Positions 11,699-23,134 are shown, numbered from the stretch's first letter. The stretch is DNA of 64,000 nt from Anisus vortex (GCA_949126835.1 OX421495.1:22329815-22393814); one strand, 5' to 3'. Numbers and translations are program-made. The notes: generated by a model not told the origin, from the letters alone.

Positions 11699-12278
11699 CA
11701 CAGAATAGGTATAGAACAGAATGCGCAATCGCATATTTTTCTGTTTCCGGAAGTAATACCGACGCCATACTGTTTAAACGCAGCGGTCCTGGTTACACTA
11801 TATATTGATGCTTATTTACAATGTCTTTTTCTTCAAATCTACAAGTTCGAAAACCCAAAGCTAATGTTTCAGGCAAAGGTTACAAAAACTGTTGTGTAAT
11901 AAACTGCAACAATGATGCGAAAACGATTGATTATCGTACCGAGCTACGCCTAGGCCTAGGCCTAGGCTATCTTTTCAAATATCAGTACTGGGAGTAATAT
12001 AATTTTACATCATATAGGCCTAATCCTAAAATGTTGAAAAGAAAATGGGTAATTAAGTCAAATTTATATAAAAGTAAGCCTATAATGAAATATAATATAG
12101 GCCCTATATATAGGCTATTGTATATATTTATGGTACGCCTACATATCCTTTCTCATTTTACTATAGTAGTGTCTCTAGCGACCGCTGCATTGCGTCGAAA
12201 AAAAATGGCGGAATCGAGCTTCACTTTTAGTGACTGCGCATATAGGGATTGCGCATTCTGTTCTATACCTATTCTGTG
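11699..12278 (+). mobile_element. P/THAP-type MITE with perfect 8-bp TSD
   Basis: The ends are perfect inverted repeats of about 32 bp beginning CACAGAATAGGTATAGAACA. The element is flanked by an exact 8-bp duplication GTTGAAAC (11691-11698 and 12279-12286). Internally, an ATG at 11821 opens a short frame with KNCCVINCNN, which resembles the first zinc-binding pair of a THAP domain. THAP domains head P-element transposases, and P elements make 8-bp duplications. The frame soon ends, so this is a non-autonomous derivative. It sits in the last intron of the candidate lncRNA. Confidence 0.7.
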
Positions 12279-13306
12279 GTTGAAACTAGGCATCTAGGTA
12301 TTGATTTGTGTCATACTTTTCTTTTAAAACTGATTATCATATTCATGCCTTTTATTCATAACAACCAAAAGAAAAATTCAATTTATCAATGTAATGTCAC
12401 ATGCTATGAAAGCCGAAATTGTGCTGTTTATTCTGCAACAGTGATAACTCGTATTTAAATTTAAAAGAAATTGCTTGCAAACAGTTGTTGCTTTTAAAAC
12501 TGATAATTGGATCTGTTTATCCTTGTTAACATTGTTTTTTTTACTTGAAAAACTTGTTATAATTCAAATTTCACTTCTATTTTCAGATGAAGCTTGAACT
12601 GCAGTCTACATATGATGAATGGAGACTGATTTGTGGGCTATGATTAGTATATCATCCAGGCAATTAGTTATTGATGAGCCAGTGCCAGGTGTGAACATTT
12701 AGGGAAAGCAGTACTCATCAATTAACCAAACAACAGTTACAAAAAGCCCAAGAGGGCCCAATAGATCAGCATCTGACATTTTTATGTATTTGGAGATTTT
12801 ATGAAATATGGACTATTGTACAAACACTATAACCAAGACCACATCCAGTTGATTTTGACTTATTATACAATTCGCAAATAATGCATTTGCTAAGTTGCCT
12901 GACAAGACAGGTCCTTCCACAACCATAGTGTACTTTATTCACAATTCATTTGAGCATGGACAATTCTATGGCTGGATTTAATAGAAGAACCTGTGTGCAT
13001 TTGGCAGTATATACAAACGTTCTCTACTAGGATATTAAGATGTGTTATCCACCAGACAGTGCTAATTAAAGATTTCTGTAGGATTACATAATGGCTGATG
13101 AATGGACCATGATATACTTAGAAAACTTTCACATGTGTGCTTGCCTTGACTTATTTATAGCCCATAGTATGAGCAGATCAGTTTAATTTTTCCTGTGGAA
13201 GTAGTGTGTGGTTGAATATTCATGGATTTATTCTTTGTATGCAAAAAAATGTACCCAGTATTCTAAATGGCTCAATTTATTAATTATGAAAGTTGCTTTT
13301 GAAAAT

Positions 13307-13312
13307 AATAAA
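13307..13312 (+). terminator. polyadenylation signal of the candidate lncRNA
   Basis: AATAAA in AAAATAATAAATC closes the long last exon. It is the natural end of the transcript proposed at 9899-13330. Confidence 0.4.
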
Positions 13313-13529
13313 TCTTTTGGTTAAACTAAGTACCAGTACTCATTGTCAATTGTGGCATTTAGTGGTGGGTGTTATTTTTGTTAAAATATTTTCACTTTGA
13401 AAAATTAAAAGTTATCTGTATAATTTAAAGTGATATATATGTACTATACATTTTTCTGAAAAGACTTACCGTAACTGATCTGGTTATAATATAATGAATT
13501 TTAAATATATAATAATATATAACATTATA

Positions 13530-14185
13530 ATGAATGTGTTGGTTTTTTTTTGGTAAACATACAACTTATAATTCTGTGTAGAGCTTACTTTTTCATATTG
13601 GTTAACTTCAAGCAATTTATAATCATGTATATATTTTTTTAAATAAATGTCTTATGTTCTGTACCAATTACTGTAGGCCTATTACTGTGCTTTTTAACCA
13701 TATCACAAGTTGTGTCAAAAGTTTTATTAATTTTGTTTAATAATTGTAGTACTTTTAACGGTAATCATTACATAATATTTTAATGAATGTAGACCCTCTT
13801 TTTTGGTTAACCGTATGTGTGTCTGATTGTCTATAATATTCAAATGTATTCAACAGTATATTTTTTTTAAAGAAATATCTTGTGTTCCATTTCCATTACT
13901 GTGCTTTTTACAATATCACAATTGGTTCAAAATGTTATTTATTATTATTATGATATGCCTATAGGAGAAGTATAATAAAGATACTTTATTGCATTATTTA
14001 ATGTTTTGTGAAAAAGACTTGAGTTAGCATACTAAAATAATATAAGTGTGTGTGTGTAGTATAAAAAAAAATTACAGCCCTAAAATATCTTGTGTTCCAT
14101 TTGAATCCATTGCTGTGCATGTTAATGTTTTTTTTCCTCAATATATTACATGTTTTTGTGTTAAAGATATTTTGAGTCCTATTTG
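13530..14185 (+). repeat. diverged tandem repeat of about 0.2-0.25 kb
   Basis: Three diverged units share ATNTCTTGTGTTCCATTTCC, ATTACTGTGCTTTTTA and CATATCACAA-like segments (about 13645, 13870 and 14085). The units drift strongly in between. No coding potential is seen. Confidence 0.45.
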
Positions 14186-15412
14186 TAAATAAATAAAGCA
14201 ATTTTAGTTGTAGGCCTATTGTGTAAAATTTATCTTCACTGTTGTAGGCCTAGCAAGAGTGTTAAATTGATTAATTATTGGAATACATTATCGGTCTGCC
14301 CATTATTCAGGGTTAAATGATATTGTCCCATTAATCTTCCATTTTGCACTAATGCTATTTTATTGTTAGACAATAACATGTTTTTCTCCACAAAATTTGT
14401 AAAAACTGGTATTTTGAATGTATACCTATATTTTAAAATAGCTTAGCCTACTTGGCTTGCAAAGGCCTACATATTTTGTTTTTTATTTTGATTGCACAAT
14501 GTTTACTTATAATGTCTGTTTACATAGTGCTATATTTTATCAATATATATTTCTATGTAGGCTTGTAGTAATGATGTAGGCCTATATATATTTTCCCATA
14601 AATTTTTTTTTTCCCATTACTCTGCTGCATGGCTATTGTTAAATTAATACATTAAGTTGTATATCAAGTAAAAATAAAATATTTTATCTATATTATATCA
14701 TATTTATTGTTTAGGCATATCTATATATTATGTCCAACTATTTTGTACTATTACACTAACTTTACCAAAATTATTTTATGTAGTTATGAAAAAAAATGTT
14801 ATTAACTTCAATACTCTACCATTTCCATGTTTTTGCACTTTATTTACTGTCACCGTTTTGCTTTATTGATTGAATATATACTTTTTATTGTATGTTGCAA
14901 AAAAATATTTTGAATACAAATATAATAAAATATAAACGAAATCACTTTCTTTGTTTTGTTTTACTTGTTTTTACTATATGTGTTTATATAATAATTGTTT
15001 TTGTATATTGTATTATAATTACGAAAAAGTGGGTAAATAAAGGTAAAATCCGAATCCACCCTATGTTGGTTTGATAAGGACTAAGATATACGGGTCAATG
15101 AAGGCAAAAACCGCATTGCGCTGGTAATAAACTACCGTCATTGGCCCGATATGGAAACGAAATGGAAAGCCGGAGAAGGGAGGGGGATATCCATTAGGCC
15201 CCAATGCCGGCAAACCCTAATCGCGCCCGCATGTCTAATGCCCGCATTGGCCCATAATCGACCCAGGTATCAGCGCGGGTATCGACGCCAAAATGGCGGC
15301 CATTTTGGTCTACTAAGGCCTCCTAGCATAGCGATATCGCTTTTCATTGTGGCGCCATGCGGGCAACTGCTGGCAACCTAATAGGTACGGATTACGGCAA
15401 GGGGGGGAAACT
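14186..15412. other. AT-rich DNA then a GC-richer block
   Basis: 14186-15070 is AT-rich with no gene. 15075-15410 is clearly GC-richer (GGCCCGATATGG, GCCGGCAAACCC, GGCGGCCATTTTGG) and adjoins the end of the minus-strand LINE fragment, so it may be that element's 3' untranslated region. I cannot confirm this. Confidence 0.4.
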
Positions 15413-16200
15413 CTAATTGATTCCGAATGGGGCCAATGCCGGCATGTTTAAGGGGTAGGCACCAATAGGGCAGTGCCCTGTACGGAACTGGGCTATCGTA
15501 GCCTGTTCTCTCCTGCGGAGCTTCCACCACGGATCAGCTCGATTTGGCCGTTTTAGTTGCTGCCACACACCTCGACCCTTGTCAGACTCGTCCCAACTCT
15601 TGTTCCATTGTCTTGTCTCCCACTCACGTATTGATCTGCGGGCACTTGCGAAGGTGGACGGACCCTCCGGAGTGGGTGTCAGGGATCCCTTCTTGGCCAA
15701 GGCATCCACTATCTCATTGCCAGGGACTCCTGCATGACCTGGAATCCACTGCAAGATGACCTTCACCTCGTATCTGAGGATCAGATCGGAAATAGCAGCT
15801 AATAGTCGGACAAGCAGATCGGGCCAAGTCCCCAAGCCGTCGATGGCTTGGAGTACTGAAAGCGCACCAGTGAAGATAACTACATCAGCACGAGCAGCTG
15901 GTGTGTCTTCGAACGTTTTCCCAATTGCCACAGCAGCAATTCTGATGGCTTCCATCTCCGCATCAAAGATGCAGATTGCTCCACACGGCCCACTTAGCTC
16001 AGCCCGTTTTTCTTCTGCCTTCGGGTACGACACAAGAGCACCATACCCGGAACGCGCTTCGGTCCCACTGATCGCGCTCCCATCAGATAGAAGACTATTA
16101 CGTCCTGGGTCCAAAAACTCTTTAGTAGGAAATCGGGTTGTCATGTTGACAGTCCGGTATACTAACCAAGAGACCTTGAGTAATTTAAAATCAAATTACT
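15413..16200 (-). pseudogene. LINE-encoded RNase H domain, truncated
   Basis: The minus strand carries 243 residues of an RNase H fold. The first catalytic Asp is in LLSDGSA, the Glu in DAEMEAI, and the final His/Asp region reads WIPGHAGVPGNEIVDALAKK. The third catalytic position, normally TDS or TDA, reads FTGALS, so an acidic residue has been lost. A Trp-rich linker follows (WWKLRRREQATIAQFRTGHC), and the frame stops at 15413 before the usual zinc knuckle. RNase H domains of this kind sit after RT in I/Jockey-group non-LTR elements. No RT is found upstream, so the copy is 5'-truncated and dead. Confidence 0.75.
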
Positions 16201-16767
16201 ATCTCAACTGTCATTTTAACCCACAATAACTTTTTGTGTATGTAAAAACCGTCATTGGCTGTCAGTGTTGTTTGTTTTTATCCCATTTTTATATAGACAA
16301 TTTGTTCATTTGAATTTCTTTCGACAACCCTTTGGTTTGGTAGTCTCCCTTTAATTAAGCAGCGAAGACCTACGTAGTCATCTGGCCCCAAACTGTGACG
16401 GTTACCCATCCCTTTGTACCCTGCCAGCATGGTAGAGAGGCGGTTCTTGTCGCCTAGGGAGCCCAGGACCCGCTAATATTTGCCCAGGCTTTTCCCTAAT
16501 AAATGAAGAGGTCACTTCATGGGACAGAAATGTCACAGAAAACAACACGGAGAGTGGTAGTCACCGGTTATAAGTTCCTAGCCGATTGGCGGAGGTCGGA
16601 ACGCCAGGGACCACTCTTGATGGTACATTGGTAGGAGGGGCTTTTTAGCTCCATTGGATAGCTACTGCCTGCCTCAAGCCGAGGCTCAGTGCTGAGATAA
16701 ATATCGACAATCAAGCTGTATACCCACACCTGGCAAAAATAATACAACAAATAAAAGAAAACCAATT

Positions 16768-17135
16768 ATTCTTCGTTATGGAAGCTGGAACATAAGGACA
16801 ATGTGTCCCGGCTTCAATGCAGACACAGACTCTGTCAATGACCTTTGATAAACTGCCATCGTTGACAGAGAGCTGGACAGACTCGGGATAGATATCGCCT
16901 GTCTGCAAGGACCAGACTGGCTGACAGTGGCTCAGTCAAAGAGAAAACCTACACCTTTTATTGGCAAGGAAAGAAAGAAAAAAAAGAGCCTGAGAATTAA
17001 TGGTGTCGGATTTGCTGTAAGAAATAACCTAATATCCTGTGTTGAGATGTTCCCACTTGGCAATGAAAGGTTGATACATATGAAGTTTACCTCTCCACAA
17101 GGCAAAGTCAATTTAACAGGCTTATATACTAGCAT
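16768..17135 (+). pseudogene. LINE endonuclease, N-terminal half
   Basis: Translations in shifting frames give GSWNIRTMCPG, then RLGIDIACLQG, then KTYTFYWQGKE, then NGVGFAVRNNL and SPQGKVNLTGLYTS. These are the usual blocks of an AP-type LINE endonuclease. Stops interrupt the first block at about 16849. The domain breaks off where a hAT-derived sequence begins. Confidence 0.7.
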
Positions 17136-17960
17136 TGTATTTTGTAGCCTAATTGTTGTAATTATTAATGTTTAAAAAAATAAACTCCTAAATTGACTTT
17201 ATAAATGCAGAAAATGTTTATTTACAACGTAAATTAATTTTATACATCTAATTACACATTGAAAAAAGAGCATAATGCTGAATTTGTATAAAGAAAAAAT
17301 AATTTAAAAGCAACACTAGTGATATTAAAAAAATTAAATCTTTTAGCAACACTAGCATCAAATTTTGAGAATTTAATAAAAAAGAAATAATTAACCCATT
17401 TTCTTTGCATTAATATTTCTATGTTTTTTTTTGTTTCCTTTATAAAAAAATAAAAGCTTACAATTTATAACTTTAAAATGATCGAACTATAAAAGATATT
17501 TGAAAATTATATAGGCTAATTATATGACTAAAATATTTAGGTATATGTTAATTTTCAGACATTACATAAACTACCCATTTTGTATGATTACTACGTATTT
17601 ATTCCATTTAACTATTAGTGCTATTAAATTGTCCATAATTAACCAGTCGTAAAATATTAAGGGAAATCTCAGTTGTACTGAGATCAAACTATAAATAATT
17701 AATTCCTAGCTATTTACTAGAATTAGTCTAGATCTATACTTGACTCTTGAGTAATAAATTCAAAAGTTGATCCATTAATTATAGGCCTATCTTAACGACT
17801 AAATTTGTATGTTGATACATTAATCATTAATGTATAAGTTGTGTATTAGCTATGAATGGATTAAAAAGAAAGATGATTAAAATAAAGATCATAATAACAA
17901 ACAGGTTAATTTGTTATTAAATATAAAACGCTTTAATGACTTTCTCTATAACGCTCCTTT
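17136..17960 (+). mobile_element. hAT family A internal fragment inserted in the LINE endonuclease
   Basis: This AT-rich stretch splits the endonuclease domain. It matches the internal part of the hAT elements at 43157-44796 (reversed) and 58689-63936: TAATTATTAATGTTTAAAA, ATGTTTATTTACAAC, CTTACAATTTATAACTTT, GATGACNA-like blocks and CTCAGTTNNACTGAGATC in order. The typical hAT ends are not seen at the borders, so either the ends have decayed or the fragment arrived another way. Borders are approximate. Confidence 0.6.
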
Positions 17961-19715
17961 ACACCCGCTCATATCATAGCGCTGATTGTAACACAGATCA
18001 CTCGCTGGTGGTCAGTAAGGTCAAACTAACGATTAAAAAAAATTACAGTGCCAGCCAACACAGGCTTACACGCACGTAAAAATACAAAGCAAGTGAAAGA
18101 CCCAACCAAATCCGAGATTTTCTGTGAAATACTGAAGGAATCAATCAGCCCACAGGAGGGAGTAGGGACAAACGGCATCACTGCCAGGTGGGAAAAGCTG
18201 AGAGATGAAATCTGTAACTCAGCACTAAATGCCTTTGGCACACAAGAGAGAAGACACGTTGACTGGTTTGACGCAAATATCAAACAGATGGAGCCTGTTT
18301 TAGAAAAGAAAAGAACAGCGCACTTGACTTACAAGGCAAACCCTTGTCCGGAGACTTTGCTAGACCTTAGGACTGCTAACAAGAAAAGCAAGCAAACTGC
18401 TCGACAATGCGCCAATGACTTCTGGAGAGATATGTGCAACAATATGCAACAGAGTTTAGCCCTTGGAAATAGCAAGGCTTTGCATGATGGCATTAAGGCT
18501 GCCTTGGGTCCTGAAATGTCTAAGCCTGCACCCATTGTATCTAAGTCGGGGGAAAAATAACTGATCAGACTAAGCAGCTGGAACGATGGATAGATCACTA
18601 CCTAGAGATCTACGCTACGCAAAACTCAGTGGTCGATGATGACCTGACCTTCTTACCTGACCTATCAGTACTAGAGTCACTTGATGAAATGTCAACCTTG
18701 TATGACCTTAGTAATGCAGTGAACAGCCTCAAAAATGGAAAGGCCCCAGGTGATGGCATTCCTGCAGAAATAATAAAAGCCAGCAAGTCAATTCTGATTC
18801 CAGAACTTCATCAACAACATCATCTGCCTGTGTTAGGAATCGGGCTATGTGCCACAGGATATGCGTGACGCAAGTATCGTTACACTATATAAGAACAAAG
18901 GGGACCGCAGCGACTGCAACAATTACAGAGGTATCTCCCTCTTGAGCATAGTTGGTAAGATCTTTGCAAGAGTGGCACTATTAAGGCTGCAGGTGCTGGC
19001 ATCTAGAGTCTATCCAGAGTCTCAGTGCGGTTTCAGAAGCGGCAGATCCACTATAGACATAATCTCCTCCCTTCGACTGCTACAAGAGAGGTTACGCGAG
19101 ATGAATAAGCCATTATACATTGCTTTCGTTGATCTAACTAAATAACTTGATATGGTTAGCAGAAGTGGACTCCTCAAACTCCTGGCAAAGATAGGATGCC
19201 CTCCAAAACTGCTCTCTTTCATTGCCAGTTTTCATGAGAATACCAGGTGCACAGTGAAGTTTAATGGGGCGCAATCAGAGCCCTTTGAAATCCGCAGTGG
19301 TGTTAAACAAGGCTGCGTACTTGCACCCACCTTGTTTGGAATATTCTTCTCGTGCCTACTGCACTATGCTTATTAAGACTGCAACGAGGGTGTCTACCTT
19401 CACAGAAGGACATCTGGAAAGCTCTTCAAGCTAAACAGGCATAAAGCCAAAACAAAGCTTAAGAGGGTACTGATTAGGGAACTTCTCTATGCTGATGATG
19501 CAGCTATTGTTCCCGAATCTGCAAACGAGCTCCAGACGCTCATTGATAAACTTGATGATGCATGCCGAAAATTCGTCCTCAGCATTAGTAAAAACTAAAC
19601 CAAGGTACTGGCTCAAAACGTTGCAATTGTGCCATGCATCACTATTGGTGGTCATCCACTAGAAGTAGTTGAGTTCTGCTACCTTGGGGCCGAAATCTCA
19701 AGCAATGTACCCTTC
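17960..19715 (+). pseudogene. LINE endonuclease tail and reverse transcriptase
   Basis: ADCNTDHSLVVSKVKL (17980-18030) is the end of the endonuclease. The linker at 18048-18560 includes RRHVDWFDANIKQM. After a frameshift near 18550 the RT begins with LKNGKAPGDGIPAEI (18730-18780). It continues through DASIVTLYKNKGDRSDCNN, NYRGISLLSIVGKIFARV, ESQCGFRSGRSTIDII, FEIRSGVKQGCVLAPTLF, and the catalytic YADD at 19488-19499 in ELLYADDAAIVPES. Stops fall at 19143, 19374 and 19596. The catalytic Asp pair is present but the frame is broken in several places, so the element cannot make RT. Confidence 0.85.
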
Positions 19716-20165
19716 TGTACGGCAGTGAAACATGGAGTACATATTCATGGCAGGAGAGAAATTGAACACCTTCCACCTTAGGTGTCTCAGACGCATTTTA
19801 TATATAAGATGGCAAGACAGGGTTACAAATGCAGAGGTCCTACGAAGAGCAGGTTGTCAAGACATCCGCATTATTCTCAGCAACAGACGTCTCAGCTGGC
19901 TAGGTCATGTACGCCGAATGCCACGGGGTCGACTTCCACAGAATATCCTTTATAGAACGCTAGCTTCGGGACAGAGACCTGCTGGACGTCCAAAACTGAG
20001 ATTTGCGGATGTCTGTAAAAGAGATATGAAGCACTTCTAAATTGACCCAAACAATTGGGAGATCATGGCGCAGGTTAGGCCCACCTGGAGGGGAGGAATC
20101 AAATCATCTGCAGGCAGTGTGACCGTACCGTCCAGGATTAGGCCTCTTTAGCCACATGAGGGCCT
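19716..20165 (+). pseudogene. LINE C-terminal domain and zinc finger
   Basis: The frame resumes with LLYGSETWSTYSWQE (shifted) and LNTFHLRCLRRILYIRWQDR, then RRLSWLGHVRRMPRGRLPQN. Between the RT end (near 19710) and this block about 100-150 bp normally present in the family appear deleted. A final CRQCDRT ... THMRAC-like segment at about 20097-20165 looks like a damaged C2H2 finger. Confidence 0.7.
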
Positions 20166-20249
20166 GCAAGGAAAATGGATCGTCTCTCGAGACGTAAAAT
20201 GCCGAAAATGCCGTACTACGTAGCCTACTAATTCAATCCAGGGCAGGGA

Positions 20250-21975
20250 CCTGCACTGAAATGATTATTCCAGGACAAGATCATCGTATTTACTATGGTC
20301 TTGGCCGAGACCAGACACAATTTTTACAGTAACAATAAGCCCCTTAATAAATCAGATGTAGGCCTATGTTTGCAATTATAAGCTTACAAATCAATATTAT
20401 GTTGCGTAACAATTTTACGGTTAAAATTGGCGCCAAGGCTCAAACGCGCGGTGGGTGGGAAGAAAATAATTTTCCTTATCTTGAAAATCCCAGAATGCAT
20501 CTCAGGCAGCGTGATCGACACCCCAGGTCAACATGCAGACACTGATACTGTGATGCCTCTCCAATATAGAATACCTCCCCCCCTTCCCTTTATTTACTCA
20601 CAATCACGCCAAAAAACGAAAGAGCCAAAGCACAACTAGATCTAATTTAACTCAGAACAACCTTTCACATACTAAGTCAAACCACAAAGGAACTTCAGCA
20701 GATACCAGACCATACGTCAGGGCCCAAGAGAAAAAAGGAGCTCGTGCGATTCCCTTTCTGTGTCCTCCTTTCCAACACTAGCCATACCTAGATTATTTAT
20801 TTGCGCTAAATACATTTTGAGAAATCAGGATTCTTTTTCCGTTCCGAGAGGTTATCTCTGTCGGGGCCTGGACAGACATAAAGCTAATGTGAAAGAAGAT
20901 CAACCCAAAAAAGTGGATTTAATTAAAGGCCTATAGCTATATGTTAGATTTGCACATTTCAAGCAATAATGGACAGATAATCAAAATCAACAACAACAAA
21001 ATAATTGATTAACTAATGAAGTAAAAACAAGAGCAACAACAGTAGGCCCTATTACAGTTTTTATAAATAGCAAAACTCAACGACGTCATCTAATTGGGTG
21101 GGGAAACCTGGACTGTTATTTAGACGACTTTACATGACCAGTTGACCCACATTTAGTAATGACGTCATGTAGGTGTAAGAGCCCACTGGAGCAACAGGTG
21201 GTACTCACCTTTTTAAATCTGAATTTAAAAAATAAATTCGTTCAGGATAACCAATAAAGTTGCGTATGAAATTCAGTGACATATTTAGGTCGGTCAAAAA
21301 ACAAAAACAATATGACGTAAACAATTTTTTTATATAGATCAGCGCCTTGTCGTAAACATTTCTGACGTCATAGAGTTGGCTTTGTTTAAAAACCAAAACG
21401 ATGGATAAGCTTAGACTGTGCCCTATTGGCTGGCCGGAGTATAACCATTTCGTAAAGTGGGCATGCAGTAATTGGCGTGGGAGGATATATGAGGGCGTTT
21501 CAATCACAGCTCCCATTGCCGTCATGCCACAAGAATGTGTTTGCGTGGGTGGCCGTGGTGAAAAGCGATACATGTCTGTATTATACAGACTGCAAAGACT
21601 ATATAATATAGGTCTAGCCTAATACATAAACACTCGTGTGGGTGTCTAATCAGTCTATGGACTAGATGAGCAACATAGAGAGAGAGAGAGAGAGAGAGAA
21701 CTACATATTCTTTTTCAAAAGAAGTAGAATGGCAAATGATTTGGGTTTCAACATTGATCTTCAATGTCAGTCTCAGAATCGTTTTGCGAGGCCTGATAAA
21801 AAACAAGAGCAACTGGCTTGTGGCACTTGTGGACCAGGGTCTTTAAGACAGAAACTGGAGTTGGTAAAAATTTTAATTGCCTTGTGCTCCGAATGTATGA
21901 CAAAAAAAAATAGGCAAATAATTAAGCCTTTACCTTTTATTTATGTTTGATTTCAGAATTTTATTTTAGACACAA
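20250..21975. other. intergenic DNA with CRE-like palindromes
   Basis: No gene is recognised. TGACGTCA-like palindromes occur near 21081, 21160 and 21362. A (GA)n tract lies at 21676-21699. Open frames of 70-120 codons at 21205-21950 overlap on both strands and match no family I know. Confidence 0.4.
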
Positions 21976-23134
21976 TTGACAAGTCATAATGAGGCGTGAA
22001 CTTTTGAATTGGAGTGATCGTGAACTTCCGGTTCTATTTTTAAACTAATAAACAAAAAAGCATGCTTTTGCTGGTGTTTGACAATTGCTTTAAGCCACGA
22101 CGGCCAGTTCTAGTCTTTTAGAGTTACACAAAAGATACAATATTAGTTATGAGGAATCCGTTTTTAACATCAAAAGTGAGTAGGCGATAATTAATACTCA
22201 AGTGTTAGTCGCGTGAGGTTAAATGTTTATTTGTTTACAAAATAAATTTGTCAAGAGTTGCGTTTTCTTGGTTATTAAAAAACGAAATGCGTAAATTCAT
22301 AAAAACGAATAACGAAAATTCCTTTGCATTAAGCAATAGAGCGTTTTCAGTGGGCGTGGCTTAGGTTTTTACTCTATTTTTAGTGACGTATTTGTGTAAA
22401 TATAAGAACCCACTTGAGGTACAAATGTAACGTGGTGAAAGTGAAGTTGCTCTTTATCATGCAAAATTCACATTTGAATATTGGCTATCCTACTAAAAAA
22501 TAAGGAGGCAAATAGTAGTACTGTAGATTAATTGATTAATGTGATTAGGCTAGGGCCGGCTAGACCTATTTACACTTTCAATTTCACTTTATAGGCCTAC
22601 ACTTTTAATGTTTCGTAGGCTAGGCTACGATGTCAAGTGATAGTGTTGGTGAATATGCTATCTAGTCAAGTCACTAATAGGCTCACATCGTCTATGATCT
22701 ATGTCTATGATAATAATAAAATACCCTTTTTTATTTGACATACATAATACAGCTTAAATCTTAATAAGACTTAAAACACAACACATCATTTAAAAAAAGC
22801 TCGAGCCTATATGAAACTTTATTAATACAGCGGCCATTATTACTTGTACACCATTACAGAAAGTAAACACAAATCACGTGCTTTTTGTCACGTGATTGCA
22901 AACGCCCTATAAGTTTGATATTATAAAAAGGTGATTTTTCACTTCTGACTTTCACAATACATTGTTTAGTTTTGTAAACATCTTTTGGAAATGAAAACAA
23001 TTTTAATCCCCATCAAATTTGAAGACAACCAGTAACCCAGCACTCAGACATGTTTCGAAACAAATGATTGAATTCGACCGGAAATAATTTTTTTGTCGAC
23101 CTTTTATGCATGCATACACGTTAAGACTTGTCAA
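21976..23134. mobile_element. TIR element copy 1 (TTGACAAG ends) with a nested MITE
   Basis: The ends are TTGACAAGTC and its complement GACTTGTCAA, followed by TA. The interior matches the element at 50156-50789 over most of its length (GGCCAGTTCTAGTCTTTTAGA, GAGGAATCCGTTTTTAACAT, GTGAGTAGGCGATAATTAAT). The extra length is due to an insertion at 22339-22907. There is no transposase. Confidence 0.65.
22339..22907. mobile_element. TA-flanked MITE nested in the TIR element
   Basis: The inverted ends GAGCGTTTTCA and TGCAAACGCCC are each bordered by TA. The related copy at 50156-50789 lacks this segment at the same point, which shows the empty site. TA duplication fits the Tc1/mariner superfamily. 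It has no coding capacity. Confidence 0.6.

Larger units (their letters stand above)
9899..13330 (+). ncRNA. candidate spliced non-coding transcript
   Basis: Four segments have convincing splice borders. They are 9899-9975 (acceptor TTTTTTTCAG, donor GTAAGT), 10775-10918 (acceptor TTTTTTTTCAG, donor CAG|GTGAGT), 11346-11418 (acceptor TTTCTTTCAG, donor GTGAGT) and 12587 to about 13330 (acceptor CTATTTTCAG, with AATAAA at 13307). All three frames of the second segment contain stops. The longest ATG frame in the third is 16 codons and closes at the splice into the last exon. The chain therefore looks like a spliced, polyadenylated RNA without a protein. No RNA evidence can be seen from sequence, so the joining of the exons is inference. 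Confidence 0.4.
16370..20250 (+). mobile_element. EN/RT LINE (non-LTR retrotransposon), degenerate, near full length
   Basis: The order is: a GC-rich 5' region (16370-16767), a broken AP-like endonuclease (16768-17135 and 17960-18050), linker, reverse transcriptase, C-terminal domain and a zinc finger. It contains several frameshifts, stops, an insertion and a deletion. The endonuclease opening (SWNIRTMCPG) matches that of the copy at 58965-61245, so both belong to one family. The clade is not assigned. Confidence 0.8.

Noticed and set aside
15544..16229. Plus-strand frames of 71 and 157 codons
   Set aside because: They are antisense shadows of the LINE RNase H domain, which has clear motifs on the minus strand.
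16370..20250. Functional LINE
   Set aside because: Stops, frameshifts, an insertion in the endonuclease and a deletion before the C-terminal domain rule out activity.
21205..21950. Overlapping frames of 73-122 codons
   Set aside because: They lie on both strands, contain no known motif and include a (GA)n tract.
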